Source: Bacillota bacterium
GTDB lineage: Bacteria > Bacillota > Clostridia > Christensenellales > CAG-314
NCBI GenBank assembly: GCA_023458375.1
Contig: JAEWZT010000006.1
Coordinates: forward strand, 1 to 64,000
Direction of reading: 5' to 3'
DNA: 64,000 bases
The notes below the pieces were generated by a model. The model ran no database searches and was not told the origin of the DNA. It saw only the letters and a list, made by a program, of their open reading frames with translations. Each line of letters starts with the position of its first letter. Within the stretch, counting starts at the first letter, position 1. This document shows, in pieces, positions 62,838-64,000 of the stretch. The position numbers and the translations under genes were made by a program.

Positions 62838-63521
62838 TTAAGCGGCTTTGTAGCTTAACTTAATGCCGCCGCCCATGGTGGAAGTAATGACCACGCTTTT
62901 GAGGTATGTGCCTTTTGCGGCAGCGGGCTTAGCTTTGATGATTGCGTCCATCAGAGTTCTGAGGTTTTCCACAAGCTTTTCTTTGCCGAAGCTCTTTTTG
63001 CCGAAAATAACGTGGCATATAGCCGTCTTGTCAACGCGGTATTCAACTTTACCGGCTTTAACGTCGGTGATGGCTTTTGCGATTTCCATAGTTACGGTGC
63101 CGCTTTTGGGGTTAGGCATTAAGCCCTTAGGTCCTAAAAGCTTACCTATGCGTCCTACAAGCCCCATCATATCGGGGGTGGTTACGCATACGTCAAAGTC
63201 AAACCAGCCGCCTTGAATTTTGGCAATCATATCTTCCCCGCCTACAAAATCGGCGCCGGCGGCTTGCGCTTCGTCGGCTTTCGCACCCTTGGCGAGCGCT
63301 AAAACCCTGACTTTCTTGCCCGTGCCGTTAGGAAGAACTACGACGCCTCTTACCTGTTGGTCGGCGTGTCTGGGGTCAACGCCCAAACGGATGTGAAGCT
63401 CCATTGTTTCGTCAAATTTTGCCGTGGCGTTATCTATCGCAAGCTGAACGGCTTCTTCAATTTCGTAAAGCTTTTGGCGTTCAATACTTTTTTCAATTGC
63501 TGCAAATCTCTTACCTTTCAT
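62838..63521 (-). CDS. rplA: 50S ribosomal protein L1
   Basis: L1 binds 23S rRNA at the mobile L1 stalk and, in many bacteria, its own mRNA. The 227-residue reading starts at ATG 63521 behind GGGGGG; a longer frame is rejected. Segments IRLGVDPRHADQQVRGVVVL, GLVGRIGKLLGPKGLMPNPK (given as two parts: VGRIGKLLGPKG and LMPNPKSGTVT) and KTYLKSVVITSTMG-like ending KGTYLKSVVITS are typical. It lies between rplK and rplJ. Confidence 0.97.
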   Translation of the reverse strand: MKGKRFAAIEKSIERQKLYEIEEAVQLAIDNATAKFDETMELHIRLGVDPRHADQQVRGVVVLPNGTGKKVRVLALAKGAKADEAQAAGADFVGGEDMIAKIQGGWFDFDVCVTTPDMMGLVGRIGKLLGPKGLMPNPKSGTVTMEIAKAITDVKAGKVEYRVDKTAICHVIFGKKSFGKEKLVENLRTLMDAIIKAKPAAAKGTYLKSVVITSTMGGGIKLSYKAA

Positions 63522-63535
63522 TTTCGTCGCCCCCC

Positions 63536-63961
63536 TTAGTCCGCTACCGTTATGCCCATGCTGCGAGCCGTCCCCGCAATCATAGAGCAAGCAGTCTCTA
63601 AGCTGGCCGCGTTAAGGTCAACCATTTTTAGTTTGGCGATTTCTTCAATTTGCGCCTTAGTTATTTGGGCGACTTTCGTCTTGTTGGGAACTGCGCTGCC
63701 CGACTCAATACCGCATGCCTTTTTGATTAAAACGGGGGCGGGAGGAGTCTTTAAGACCATAGAAAAAGTGTGGTCTTTGAAAACGGTGATAATTACGGGA
63801 ATAATAAGCCCCGCTTTATCTTGCGTCTTGGCGTTGAATTCTTTAACAAACATGGGTATGTTGCAACCCGTAGGACCAAGCGCCGAACCTACCGGCGGAG
63901 CGGGAGTCGCTTTTCCGGCGGGCAGTTGCAGTTTCACAACCGCGGTTACTTGTTTTGCCAT
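63536..63961 (-). CDS. rplK: 50S ribosomal protein L11
   Basis: L11 binds the GTPase-associated centre of 23S rRNA, the site of thiostrepton and of the stringent-response factor RelA. The 141-residue protein has the N-terminal KLQLPAGKATPAPPVGSALG and the C-terminal rRNA-binding domain (KVAQITKAQIEEIAKLKMVD, GTARSMGITV). It starts behind AAAGGAGATAT. In most Firmicutes nusG precedes it; the window ends before that can be seen. Confidence 0.97.
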   Translation of the reverse strand: MAKQVTAVVKLQLPAGKATPAPPVGSALGPTGCNIPMFVKEFNAKTQDKAGLIIPVIITVFKDHTFSMVLKTPPAPVLIKKACGIESGSAVPNKTKVAQITKAQIEEIAKLKMVDLNAASLETACSMIAGTARSMGITVAD

Positions 63962-64000
63962 TTTTATATCTCCTTTGTGGTAATGACGAGGGTTTTCCCT

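Overview
The window comes from a spore-forming, Gram-positive-type bacterium of the Clostridia. It encodes SpoIIR, SpoIIGA, pro-sigma-E, a SpoIIQ-like M23 protein, a SleB/YpeB germination pair, a DUF3794 spore protein and a Veg protein. It also has the long Alu-containing form of SRP RNA, strong GGAGG ribosome-binding sites and sigma-A-type promoters. The 16S 3' end carries a normal anti-Shine-Dalgarno sequence, and the genetic code looks standard. No species can be named from sequence alone.

Layout. 1-4.0 kb: on the minus strand, tRNA-Ala, tRNA-Ile, 23S, 5S and tRNA-Asn, transcribed from their own promoter, with a degenerate tRNA-Asn relic at the left edge. 4.2-10.6 kb: a cytidine/blasticidin-type deaminase, a MacB-like ABC transporter, a DUF421 membrane protein, a PPi-type phosphofructokinase and a small YjzC-like gene. 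10.8-12.6 kb: two paralogous lipoproteins. 13.3-14.8 kb: a solitary 16S rRNA gene with its own promoter, so the rRNA genes are split by about 9 kb of protein-coding DNA. 15.4-20.8 kb: a Sel1-repeat protein, a DUF1624-type membrane protein, mnmA and rho. 21.1-28.9 kb: a sporulation/germination block (ypeB, a partial ypeB duplicate, sleB, spoIIR), then ispE, DUF3794-LysM, veg and an acidic zinc-ribbon protein. 29.6-37.8 kb: a GNAT, a short AlaRS lacking C-Ala, two zinc-ribbon proteins, glnS and dnaB. 38.4-42.8 kb: a VanW-like protein and a PHP phosphoesterase, then the plus-strand NifU-like/GGGtGRT operon of unknown function. 43.6-48.3 kb: an RluA-like pseudouridine synthase, an RlmI-like methyltransferase and an eukaryote-type ileS behind a long leader. 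49.1-53.7 kb: an accessory patch with a zinc-ribbon/PD-(D/E)XK nuclease-like gene, SRP RNA, a decayed HExxH gene, a PPOX-fold protein, a GNAT and a WYL regulator. 53.8-60.2 kb: murG, sigE, spoIIGA, spoIIQ-like, a putative ywmB-like gene, prs and a DUF1540 gene. 60.2-64.0 kb: rplI-mgsA (plus), convergent with rplL-rplJ-rplA-rplK (minus).

How the genes fit together. Most operons serve translation (rRNA, tRNAs, three aminoacyl-tRNA synthetases, tRNA/rRNA modification, ribosomal proteins) or the SpoIIR-SpoIIGA-sigma-E and SpoIIQ stages of sporulation. The least understood recognisable system is the NifU-like/GGGtGRT gene pair at 41.1-42.8 kb, which has a strong promoter and a perfect 12-bp palindrome at the predicted transcription start. 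The most unusual architecture is the unlinked 16S and 23S genes. Starts were adjusted to the best ribosome-binding site, and several small genes and RNAs (the YjzC-like and DUF1540 genes, SRP RNA) were read directly from the sequence.
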